Source: an uncultured Opitutales bacterium
GTDB lineage: Bacteria > Verrucomicrobiota > Verrucomicrobiia > Opitutales > UBA9783
Assembly: GCA_934700265.1 (NCBI GenBank)
Contig: CAKUXH010000021.1
Coordinates: 1-12,125 of the forward strand
DNA: 12,125 nt
Direction: 5' to 3'
Part shown: positions 1-6,397 of the stretch, piece after piece
How the letters are laid out: each line of letters begins with the position of its first letter
Position numbering within the stretch: the first letter of the stretch is position 1
Position numbers and translations under genes: made by a program
Notes under the pieces: generated by a model
Databases searched by the model: none
What the model was told of the DNA's origin: nothing
Seen by the model: only the letters and a program-made list of their open reading frames with translations

Positions 1-389
1 GCTTTACTTATATCGATGATGGTATTGATTGTTTAGTGAAAATTATCAATAATGAAAATGGCTGTGCTACGCGTGGTATCTTCAATATTGGGAATCCAAA
101 TGAAAATTATTCCATTGCTCAACTAGCTCAATTCGTAAAAGAAGCTGTTGCAGAATTCGATCAGAAGCTCGCAAATTCTATCGAAATAAAATCTGTTTCT
201 GCTGAAGAACACTATGGTTCCGCCTATCAAGATGTCGCTCGCCGAGTTCCATCCATAAAAGAAGCTCAAATAAAGCTTAATTGGCAACCCAAAGTTTCTT
301 TAAAAGATGGTTTACATCGGATTTTAGCTTACCATCTCAATGGGAGAGATCCAGATGTTGAACTGCTAAAAACAGTGTCAGGGGAATAA
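1..389 (+). CDS. arnA: ArnA-type UDP-glucuronate decarboxylase domain, C-terminal part (5' truncated by window)
   Basis: The frame is open from base 3 to a TAA at 387-389, so this is the last ~128 residues of a gene entering from the left. The sequence matches my memory of the end of the ArnA decarboxylase / short-chain dehydrogenase domain: FTYIDDGID near the start, then NIGNPNENYSI, then HYGSAYQDVARRVPSI and LNWQPKVSLKDGL. In ArnA this NAD-dependent domain oxidatively decarboxylates UDP-glucuronate in the cytoplasm, toward UDP-4-amino-4-deoxy-L-arabinose for lipid A modification. Whether the N-terminal formyltransferase domain is present cannot be seen, so a stand-alone decarboxylase is possible. 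The stop codon overlaps the uppP start by one base, implying translational coupling and one operon. Confidence 0.8.
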   Translation, partial: FTYIDDGIDCLVKIINNENGCATRGIFNIGNPNENYSIAQLAQFVKEAVAEFDQKLANSIEIKSVSAEEHYGSAYQDVARRVPSIKEAQIKLNWQPKVSLKDGLHRILAYHLNGRDPDVELLKTVSGE

Positions 390-1270
390 TGTACCGACTT
401 AAATTGTTTTTATTGGCATTGTTTCCTTACACCTTACATGCTGAGGAAACATGTATTTCTAATGCACATGCTGTTACATTAGGAGTGGTACAAGGTATTA
501 CAGAATTTCTACCGATTTCTTCAACAGGTCATATGATTCTCGTGAATGATTATTTTTTCCAAAAAGTTAAAAATGATCAGACAAAAAAATCAATCGAAAA
601 TTATATGGTTTGTATCCAATTAGGAACTATTTTAACCTTATTATTATTTTATCGACGAGATGTTATTCGAATTTTTAAAGGGTGGTTATTAAGAAAAGAT
701 CGAAAAGGGTTTCAACTTGGACTCAACGTAGGCATTGCCTTTATTCCTGCTGGCTTACTTGGTTTTTTACTCGATGGATTCATTCAGAACCATTTTTATC
801 ATAAAACTTTTATTGCCTTTTCACTATTGATGGGAGGATGCATTATTTTATGGTTAGAACGTTTTCGAGCAAAAACCCCTAGTTATATAGAGAACATTTA
901 CAATCTATCAACACGTTCCGCTATTATCATAGGAATTTGTCAAATAGTTGCCTTATGGCCTGGATTTAGTCGCTCATTAGCAACCATTATGGGAGGTATC
1001 CTCGTGGGATTAAGCTTACCACAAGCCATTAAATTTAGTTTTTTACTAGGATTATTAACCTCTTTCGTCGCGACTTTTTACAAGTTTTTAAAATATGGCA
1101 GTGAAATTTTCCAAACCATTCCAATAAATACCTACTTACTAGGTATTGCTATAGCTTTTATAGTTGGTACATCTACTATCTCTCTATTATTAAGATTTTT
1201 ACAAAAAAATGGGCTGAAAATCTTTGGATATTATCGCATTCTTATCGGTTTGCTTTTGAGTATTTGGTAA
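389..1270 (+). CDS. uppP: Undecaprenyl-diphosphatase UppP/BacA
   Basis: Integral membrane phosphatase that converts undecaprenyl diphosphate to undecaprenyl phosphate, recycling the lipid carrier for peptidoglycan, LPS and aminoarabinose. The first signature is at residues 35-48 (QGITEFLPISSTGH) and the second at 191-196 (PGFSRS), with about eight hydrophobic segments; 293 residues is near the family norm. Residue 35 is Gln where E. coli has the first Glu of its two-Glu motif; Gln there occurs in many family members. An extra N-terminal hydrophobic stretch ending LHAEE (residues 1-20) resembles a signal peptide or additional helix. The ATG sits in TAATG, sharing a base with the upstream stop, preceded by AGGGGA, one of the few Shine-Dalgarno-like sequences in the window. 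Being beside an ArnA-type gene suggests a role in carrier supply for lipid A modification. Confidence 0.93.
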   Translation: MYRLKLFLLALFPYTLHAEETCISNAHAVTLGVVQGITEFLPISSTGHMILVNDYFFQKVKNDQTKKSIENYMVCIQLGTILTLLLFYRRDVIRIFKGWLLRKDRKGFQLGLNVGIAFIPAGLLGFLLDGFIQNHFYHKTFIAFSLLMGGCIILWLERFRAKTPSYIENIYNLSTRSAIIIGICQIVALWPGFSRSLATIMGGILVGLSLPQAIKFSFLLGLLTSFVATFYKFLKYGSEIFQTIPINTYLLGIAIAFIVGTSTISLLLRFLQKNGLKIFGYYRILIGLLLSIW

Positions 1271-1378
1271 AAAAGCTGGACATTTCTTAAAAAATTTGTC
1301 AAATTATTCTTGATCTTACAAAAAATAAAAACTAATCTGTGAAAATTTTTTGTAAAAGTACGAATCTTTTATACACCC

Positions 1379-2716
1379 ATGATTGAAAAGAAAATACCTG
1401 TCAGCAAAAATATACAGCCATCATTTGCGTATTTAATAGAAAAAAAACGCGAATCTGAAGAATTTTCAGATAATGAAGTTCGTTACATCGTTGAATCTAT
1501 TTTAAACAACAAAATACCAAGCCATCAGTTAGCAGCCTTAATTATGGCCATTTATTTTCAGGGACTATCGGCTCAAGAAACCGCTGTACTCACTGAAGAA
1601 ATGATGTTATCCGGTGAAGTTGTAGATTTAACCGATATTGGCATGCCTAAAATCTCTTTGTACGGAACAGGAGGCGTAGGAGATAAAAGCAATATCGTTT
1701 TAACTCCATTGGTCGCTGCATGCGGAGTGGTAGTACCTTCTGTTATTGGTGATGATGAAAATTTTATATTCGGGAACCTAAGAAAATTACAATCTATTCC
1801 TGGATTTAAAACAGATTATAGCGTAAAAGAATGCATCAATTTATTAAAAAAAGTTGGCTGTTGCTTCTGCGCTCAACCAAAGCAAATTGCTCCCGTTGAT
1901 CAGATTTTAAATAACATGCGCCAAGCAACTGCAACTGTAGCAAGTATTCCGCTTATAACAAGTAGCATTCTAAGTAAACGTTTAGCGGTTGGTTCTGAAA
2001 ATTTAGTTGTCGATGTAAAATGGGGTAACGGTTCTTTTTTAAAAGATGTTGAACAAGCTAAACAACTCGCACGTGTTATTACACGAGCAGCTCGTTCCCT
2101 ACAAAGACGTTGCGTTGCACTTGTAACCGATATGAATCAACCATTAGGAGATTCAATTGGCACCAACCTTGAGATTCAAGAAGCAATTGAATTATTGCAA
2201 GGACGTGGTCCAGAAGATTTAAAGGAATTGATTTTAAAGTTAGGCATGGAAATGGTTCGTTTATCAGGCGTATCTGGATCAACCCTATCCGCTAAACAAA
2301 CAATTTTACGCCATTTAAGTGACGGATCTGCCTTTGCTAAATTTAAGGATATGGTTAAGGCACAAGGCGGTGATGTTTCTTACATCGATCATCCAGACAA
2401 ATTTCCTAAAGCTAAATACGTTCGTAAACTAGCAGCCCCTAAACGTGGTTATATCCACGCAATCAATGCAGGAATGTTAGCAAAGGGGGCAGATATATTG
2501 ATGCATCCAGATGATACCGGCGTCATTGACACTTCGGTAGGTATCACACAGCTCAAAAAAGTTGGAACTCAAGTAAAACAAGGTGATGCATTAATGATGA
2601 TTCACTACAATGATCATTCTCGCTTAGATACAGCTTTAGAATACTTGCGTTCAGCTTACCGTTTAGCCCCTAAGCGTCCAACTTACACCGACTTTATTGT
2701 TGAACGTGTCGCCTAA
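1379..2716 (+). CDS. deoA: Thymidine phosphorylase family protein with altered phosphate-binding site
   Basis: Full-length (445 aa) member of the thymidine/pyrimidine-nucleoside phosphorylase family, whose classical members split thymidine with phosphate into thymine and deoxyribose-1-phosphate. The three usual parts are visible: N-terminal helical domain (~1-75), glycosyltransferase-like core (~85-340) and C-terminal PYNP domain (~350-425). The thymine-contacting Arg, Ser and Lys (E. coli R171, S186, K190) are kept as R181, S196 and K200. The usual HSTGG reads YGTGG at 95-99, and the SGRGLGHTGGT block reads IGDDENFIFGN at 123-133, so the residues equivalent to E. coli K84, H85, S86, S95, S113 and T123 are replaced. 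The frame is otherwise undamaged. It may be a divergent enzyme or a non-phosphorolytic paralogue. There is no Shine-Dalgarno before the ATG at 1379. The symbol denotes the family; activity is doubtful. Confidence 0.85.
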   Translation: MIEKKIPVSKNIQPSFAYLIEKKRESEEFSDNEVRYIVESILNNKIPSHQLAALIMAIYFQGLSAQETAVLTEEMMLSGEVVDLTDIGMPKISLYGTGGVGDKSNIVLTPLVAACGVVVPSVIGDDENFIFGNLRKLQSIPGFKTDYSVKECINLLKKVGCCFCAQPKQIAPVDQILNNMRQATATVASIPLITSSILSKRLAVGSENLVVDVKWGNGSFLKDVEQAKQLARVITRAARSLQRRCVALVTDMNQPLGDSIGTNLEIQEAIELLQGRGPEDLKELILKLGMEMVRLSGVSGSTLSAKQTILRHLSDGSAFAKFKDMVKAQGGDVSYIDHPDKFPKAKYVRKLAAPKRGYIHAINAGMLAKGADILMHPDDTGVIDTSVGITQLKKVGTQVKQGDALMMIHYNDHSRLDTALEYLRSAYRLAPKRPTYTDFIVERVA

Positions 2717-3089
2717 CCCAAAATTTTCCAAACAAACCCTAAAGTTAATTGCTAACTTTAGGGATATTCCTACAACAAGTACGGATTTTACTTCTGAGAA
2801 TTCGATTGCTTTTTTTTCAGATATTCTACAAAAAACATTACAAAAAAATTTTTTGAATTCCCCAAAAAACAAATCAATTCAACTTCTACAAACATATTGG
2901 AAAGATTGGTTTACAGGCACAGATTTTATAAACTGTAACCCTGAGAAACTTGACAAATGGAATTGTCTATGGATAAAAGTTCCTAACGCAATTTTAAAAC
3001 AAAAGTTACAATTTAAAACTTCTTTATTCTTGAACACGATAAATCATTTTTTACCCTCAAAAATTAATGATGTACGTTGGTTTATCTAA
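2697..3089 (+). CDS. DciA-like (DUF721) protein
   Basis: Small basic protein of up to 130 residues. Residues ~40-130 fit the DUF721/DciA pattern: a helical start, YWKDWF where the family has its W..vvG segment, the strand LWIKVPNAILKQKLQF, and a closing INDVRWFI strand. DciA proteins assist loading of the replicative helicase DnaB in bacteria lacking DnaC; that role is inferred here. The frame has no ATG, so translation must begin at TTG (2697 or 2700) or GTG (2706), all inside the last codons of the thymidine phosphorylase homologue; the overlap implies translational coupling. A perfect 11-bp inverted repeat lies in its 5' coding region (2737-2763). Family assignment is by pattern only and moderately sure. 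Confidence 0.55.
   Translation: MLNVSPNPKFSKQTLKLIANFRDIPTTSTDFTSENSIAFFSDILQKTLQKNFLNSPKNKSIQLLQTYWKDWFTGTDFINCNPEKLDKWNCLWIKVPNAILKQKLQFKTSLFLNTINHFLPSKINDVRWFI
2737..2763 (+). repeat. Perfect 11-bp inverted repeat (hairpin) just after the deoA stop
   Basis: CCCTAAAGTTA (2737-2747), loop attgc, then TAACTTTAGGG (2753-2763). It begins 20 bases after the upstream stop codon and lies within the first codons of the DciA-like frame. No T-run follows, so it is not a standard intrinsic terminator. It could modulate translation or transcript ends between the two genes. Confidence 0.6.
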
Positions 3090-3133
3090 AAACTCCATAT
3101 AAAAAATAAGACATCTTTACATAAAAAATAAAA

Positions 3134-3155
3134 ATGAGGCTTAACCAAGCCTCAT
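3134..3155 (-). terminator. Hairpin with T-tract only on the minus strand (orphan terminator)
   Basis: ATGAGGCTT (3134-3142), loop AACC, AAGCCTCAT (3147-3155): a 9-bp perfect stem 45 bases after the DciA-like stop. Read on the minus strand the stem is followed by TTTTATTTTTTAT, the layout of a rho-independent terminator. On the plus strand only an A-rich stretch precedes it and no T-run follows. No gene is recognisable on the minus strand upstream of it (3156-3600), so it may be a remnant or work imperfectly for the + operon. Confidence 0.45.
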
Positions 3156-3379
3156 AAGAAAGATAAAATTGTTTTGAAAGATAAAATAAAACGAAACGTT
3201 TGTATTAATTAAGACACAACTCATATAAAAACGTTCAAAAAAATAATAAAAATTTTCACTCAGGAAATCATTACACTTTTCAAAAATTTAATACTATTTC
3301 GTACTTATCCTAAAAGGGAAATTAGTACATGTAAAAACTTTACCTATCATAATTCCGATCACTAAAATTTTATTTTTAA
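3156..3379. other. Intergenic AT-rich stretch, possible decayed 5' part of the following pseudogene
   Basis: No open frame of useful length on either strand. In one + frame near 3330-3362 the peptide STCKNFTYHNSD can be read before a TAA. It weakly resembles the Cys/NSD segment of the related broken gene at 5005-5451 (SCRCGAF...CNSD), with a frame change needed to join it to the next feature. This is a suggestion only; otherwise I see nothing in the stretch. Confidence 0.25.
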
Positions 3380-3580
3380 TTGACAGTTTTTCTATATGAT
3401 GAAATTGATCCCCAAGATGAAAAACTTATAAATGATATAAAATCAGAAATGAATGAGTGAGGTGAAGACAGTAAAAGAAATTTAGATAATGCAAACCTAG
3501 GATTTACATTTCAAGATCTTGAACAGGAGTTCCAGTCACGTAGTACTTCTACAAGCTCTACAGATTCTGCTGATGAATAA
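3380..3580 (+). pseudogene. Broken small acidic protein, paralogue of the 5005-5451 remnant
   Basis: One frame runs from TTG 3380 to TAA 3578-3580 and is interrupted by TGA at 3458-3460. Before the stop it reads LYDEIDPQDEKLINDIKSE; after it come GEDSKRNLDNANLG and FQDLEQEFQSRS, then a Ser/Thr-rich tail ending DSADE. The block DLEQEFQSRS matches DLEREFESRS of the minus-strand remnant at 5005-5451 in 8 of 10 residues, and IKSEMN aligns with IRSNLE at similar spacing, so the two are paralogues. No start codon follows the TGA, no signal peptide remains, and the stretch upstream is frame-broken. TGA is not read as Trp here, since TGG is used throughout neighbouring genes. A terminator follows 26 bases after the final stop. 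Function unknown. Confidence 0.6.
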
Positions 3581-3605
3581 AGCATCTATCTAATCAATAT
3601 ACTAT

Positions 3606-3635
3606 AAAATCCAACAGAATATTTGTTGGATTTTT
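3606..3635 (+). terminator. Intrinsic terminator (11-bp stem)
   Basis: AAAATCCAACA (3606-3616), loop gaatatt, TGTTGGATTTT plus one further T (3624-3635). It sits just after the broken gene at 3380-3580 and before the CPBP gene. Its A-rich left arm and T-rich right arm would let it act in both directions. Confidence 0.7.
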
Positions 3636-3655
3636 ATGGGTTAATTACTTTCTTC

Positions 3656-3685
3656 TTGCAAATTCATATTTTTATTTTTCATAAT
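3656..3685 (+). promoter_or_regulatory. Sigma70-like promoter for the CPBP-tsaE pair
   Basis: TTGCAA (3656-3661), 18-bp spacer, CATAAT (3680-3685). Only 7 bases (ttctttt) separate the -10 box from the ATG at 3693, so transcription would begin at or next to the start codon, giving a leaderless mRNA. Moderate match to consensus. Confidence 0.45.
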
Positions 3686-3692
3686 TTCTTTT

Positions 3693-4499
3693 ATGATAAT
3701 TATTGCAATTTTGTGGACCTCAATCTGTTTTTTTTATGGGACAATCCTTCTTATCAAAAATTTATTTAATAAAAATTTTACCATTTTACAGGCTCAGCCT
3801 ATAAAATTAAAAATTTATATCCTCATTTTAGGAACTGTAGTTTTTTTTTATGTACCCTTTCTTTTTCAAAAAATATGCGCTCATTTTCTTCCCCAACAAT
3901 TGCCTCAAGTCGATAAAATTTTACAGTTAGCTTTTTATGGAGAACTTTGCTTGGCAATCTCACTAGGAATCGTTTTATACCGATATAAGTTTCTACAACA
4001 ATATCTCCAATTAAATACGCCTTGTACAAAAGAAACGTTCATTCAGATATTCAATGGTTTCTGTCAATGTTTGCCACTATTGCTTACGACTACCTTTTTA
4101 TGGCAAATTATATTATCGATTTTCATAAAAATAGGAATTCCATTGTCCATAGATCAACAACCCATTATACAACTTCTAGAAAGAAACCAATCACATATCT
4201 ATAGCATCGTAGGCCTCAGTTTATGTGTCACAATTTTTGCTCCTCTATGTGAGGAAATAATCTTCCGTGGAATTTTATTAAAATTTTTAATTAATTTTTT
4301 TTCTATCAATAAAGCTTTATGTCTGAATGGCTTTATTTTTGCGATCGCACATCAACATTTCGCTACCCTACTTCCACTCACAGTTTTAGGTTATTGGTTA
4401 GGATTGATCTATATAAACACAATTAATATTTGGGTTAATATTGGTATTCATTCGCTCTTCAATGGAACAAATCTAGCATTAATTTTACTCTTTAAGTAA
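3693..4499 (+). CDS. CPBP-family intramembrane metalloprotease
   Basis: Membrane protein of 268 residues with about seven to eight hydrophobic segments and the CPBP (CAAX protease and bacteriocin-processing, Abi) motifs in order. These are EEIIFR at 187-192 (Glu-Glu-x3-Arg), the IFAIAH helix with H220, and NIGIHSLFN with H253. The two Glu and two His are the expected metal/catalytic residues of this intramembrane glutamic/metalloprotease fold, so the active site looks intact. Bacterial members have varied or unknown substrates: prenylated-peptide-like maturation, bacteriocin self-immunity, membrane protein turnover. The C-terminal half (~170-268) is the conserved domain; the N-terminal half is extra membrane helices of no recognised family. 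It is followed after a single base by tsaE, so the two are co-transcribed. ATG at 3693 is supported by the promoter placement, but a Shine-Dalgarno is absent. Confidence 0.85.
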   Translation: MIIIAILWTSICFFYGTILLIKNLFNKNFTILQAQPIKLKIYILILGTVVFFYVPFLFQKICAHFLPQQLPQVDKILQLAFYGELCLAISLGIVLYRYKFLQQYLQLNTPCTKETFIQIFNGFCQCLPLLLTTTFLWQIILSIFIKIGIPLSIDQQPIIQLLERNQSHIYSIVGLSLCVTIFAPLCEEIIFRGILLKFLINFFSINKALCLNGFIFAIAHQHFATLLPLTVLGYWLGLIYINTINIWVNIGIHSLFNGTNLALILLFK

Positions 4500-4500
4500 T

Positions 4501-4923
4501 ATGAACACTTCGATAATTGTTAAAACAGAAACAGAGTTGGCAAACTTAGCCAAAACGATTTCACCGTTATGTACCGAACAATTTAGCATTGCTTTACATG
4601 GAAACCTAGGCTCAGGGAAAACGACGTTTGTAAAATATCTTGGAAAATTATGGGGCATCGAAGATGTTAAAAGCCCATCTTTCGGCATTATTGATATTCA
4701 TCAAGGAATAAAAACGCTTATTCATATGGATGCATATCGACTAAAAAACGGCAATTTAAATACGTTTGATTTAGATGATTTATGCAACCCACCATACTGC
4801 CTTATCGTCGAGTGGCCTGAATGCTTACAAAAAACTTTCCATTTCGATTTGCATTTGTATTTTTCTATCCTTCCAGATGGAACAAGAGAAATTAGAATAT
4901 GCAAAGAAAATTCATATAAATAA
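4501..4923 (+). CDS. tsaE: tRNA threonylcarbamoyladenosine biosynthesis ATPase TsaE
   Basis: Small P-loop ATPase needed with TsaB and TsaD to form N6-threonylcarbamoyladenosine at position 37 of ANN-decoding tRNAs. The Walker A motif GNLGSGKT is at 34-41, the SPSF switch at 58-61 (family usually SPTF), HMDAYRL at 75-81 corresponding to the H.D.YR motif, and the VEWPE block at 103-107. At 140 residues it is at the usual length. Start ATG 4501 is one base after the CPBP stop, with no Shine-Dalgarno, so translation may depend on coupling. Neither tsaB nor tsaD is visible in the window. Confidence 0.93.
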   Translation: MNTSIIVKTETELANLAKTISPLCTEQFSIALHGNLGSGKTTFVKYLGKLWGIEDVKSPSFGIIDIHQGIKTLIHMDAYRLKNGNLNTFDLDDLCNPPYCLIVEWPECLQKTFHFDLHLYFSILPDGTREIRICKENSYK

Positions 4924-4934
4924 CAAAACTATGC

Positions 4935-4968
4935 AAAAAAATTTGTTATAAACCATTTTTGTAACAAA
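4935..4968 (-). terminator. Possible intrinsic terminator for the minus-strand remnant
   Basis: On the minus strand a 7-bp stem (4962-4968 with 4942-4948, loop 13 nt) is followed by a run of T's (4935-4941). It lies downstream of the stop of the 5005-5451 remnant and converges on tsaE. The long loop and weak A/T stem make it uncertain. Confidence 0.35.
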
Positions 4969-5004
4969 AATAGATCTTTAATCTTAAGTTATTAAAATCT
5001 AAAT

Positions 5005-5451
5005 TTATTTTTCACTTTTCTTAGGCGAACCAATAGGGCTGGAAGGATTACTCCTGCTTTCAAATTCTCTTTCCAAATCTTCTATTGTACAAGGATCTTC
5101 AAGCTTTTTAGCTAAAGAATTTTCTTTTAAATTTTCCAAATTACTACGAATCTCCTCGTTAAGCATACTATCATCTTTATTTGTTTGTTGAATTCCAAGA
5201 CTTAATCAATATACCAACAAAACAACCTTTTCATGTAAATTGAAGTCTGAATTACAAACATCAGAAAAAGCACCACACCGACAACTAAAACCTGAATCAT
5301 TACTTTGAAGTTGCATCATAAAAGATAAACTATTCTCATCAAACAAATCTGTCTCTTTTAATTTATCTATATATAACCTAATATCTGGCAATTGCGCATT
5401 TAAAATAATGCTGAAAAAGAAAAATATTGAAAAAAATAGAAAATTTTTGAT
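5005..5451 (-). pseudogene. Broken small exported protein (in-frame TGA, lost start codon)
   Basis: One minus-strand frame of 148 codons ends at TAA 5005-5007 and is interrupted once by TGA at 5206-5208 (codon 82). The first residues, KNFLFFSIFFFFSIILNAQ, form a convincing signal peptide cleaved after LNA. The codon where ATG should stand is ATC (5449-5451), immediately after a stop, and a TTG at 5391 would remove the signal. The mature part begins LPDIRLYIDKLKE, has a Cys cluster (SCRCGAFSDVC), and after the TGA continues into EEIRSNLENLKEN, then IEDLEREFESRS and a Ser/Pro/Lys tail. The last motif matches the + strand remnant at 3380-3580. The undamaged frame on both sides of the TGA suggests recent inactivation, or less likely readthrough. 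Function unknown. Confidence 0.6.
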
Positions 5452-5456
5452 TTAAT
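5427..5456 (+). promoter_or_regulatory. Sigma70-like promoter for the exported-protein/ogt operon
   Basis: TTGAAA (5427-5432), 18-bp spacer, TTTAAT (5451-5456), each 5 of 6 to consensus. The ATG at 5464 lies 7 bases beyond the -10 box, again predicting a leaderless transcript. It overlaps the 5' end of the divergent broken gene. Confidence 0.5.
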
Positions 5457-5463
5457 TTTATCA

Positions 5464-6390
5464 ATGCATATATTATCAAATTTCTATAAGCCATTGTCAA
5501 GTTTCGTAATTTTATTTTTTCATTCTTTATTGTTTGCTTGTGACATTTTTCCTCATATTAGAACGCTAAATACAATGCCAGAAAAGACAATATTATCTTT
5601 ACACCAAGAAATGGCTAAATTGGTAGCAAAAAACGAATATTCTTCCTGTAACTTCTTCACATGCACTTTTATCTTTCGATCCAGTAAAGGTAAAAATATA
5701 CTGTTACCGTTAACTAAAAATTATATAAAAGAAAAAACAGAAAAAATCGATGAAGTAGAATGTAATGAATTAAAAAAATTAGCAAACTTAAACAATAAAA
5801 ATTTGATATTTTTCAGCTCTGATTACGATACAAAAATTTTTTCAAGGTTGCAAAGTCTACATACACGTTTTAAAGCTATAGCATCAAAAACATCTGTTCC
5901 TTGCTTAAAAAACCAAGCGATGCTTTTAAATGAATTTGATAATCGAGCTCAAGATAAAAAGGGTATATGGAGACCTGATGTCCTTAGAGCTATACGCACA
6001 ACAGATAGTGAAGCGAAAGCTATCTATATTTTGCAGCATAAATACATAATAGACAATATTCTTAATGATGTAAAAAGTAAATTATCTGAAGACGAAACTG
6101 TTTCTGCAATTGAATTCCATGGATGCACCACCCGAGATATGTGTGGTTTATGCTTTACAAACTTGAATATAATCCAATTTCTAGCTAATAATGACTCCTC
6201 ACCTAATTTTAGTTTTTTAAAATACATGAAACGAAAACTCTCAACTGCCAAATCAGTACCTAGTATAAAGACATTCATTTCATCAATTCAACCATTAACC
6301 TACAACATCAATTTCTCTTCAACCGAAGAATCAGATGTAACTGATGAATACCTATATCAATTTAGAATACCTCAAGAAACAGCTTTTTAG
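5464..6390 (+). CDS. Exported Cys-containing protein, possible deaminase-like C-terminal half
   Basis: Unrecognised protein of 308 residues. Residues 1-25 form a signal peptide (FVILFFHSLLFA before CDIF). The Cys at 26 makes a weak lipobox, so it is either secreted or a lipoprotein. The N-terminal part contains FPHIR (29-33) and SSCNFFTC (60-67), which line up loosely with LPDIR and the Cys cluster of the adjacent broken minus-strand gene, hinting at shared ancestry. The second half has SEAKAIYIL (182-190) with E183, then 44 residues later CTTRDMCGLC (221-230). That order resembles the [HC]xE ... CxxC zinc motifs of cytidine-deaminase-fold toxins, but the first zinc ligand would be D181, which is atypical. 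Lys-rich and AT-rich coding. Followed after 7 bases by ogt. Confidence 0.75.
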   Translation: MHILSNFYKPLSSFVILFFHSLLFACDIFPHIRTLNTMPEKTILSLHQEMAKLVAKNEYSSCNFFTCTFIFRSSKGKNILLPLTKNYIKEKTEKIDEVECNELKKLANLNNKNLIFFSSDYDTKIFSRLQSLHTRFKAIASKTSVPCLKNQAMLLNEFDNRAQDKKGIWRPDVLRAIRTTDSEAKAIYILQHKYIIDNILNDVKSKLSEDETVSAIEFHGCTTRDMCGLCFTNLNIIQFLANNDSSPNFSFLKYMKRKLSTAKSVPSIKTFISSIQPLTYNINFSSTEESDVTDEYLYQFRIPQETAF

Positions 6391-6397
6391 ATTAAAC

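Noticed and set aside
5206..5208. TGA read as tryptophan or selenocysteine, making the small genes intact
   Set aside because: Trp is encoded by TGG many times in the neighbouring genes, and the 583-aa gene ends with TGA. The codon is not at a conserved Cys/Sec position and one gene also lacks a start codon, so decay is the simpler reading.
6344..6397. Upstream ATG at 6344 as the ogt start
   Set aside because: It would place 47 bases inside the previous gene and add residues with no family counterpart; ATG 6398 gives the normal N-terminus.
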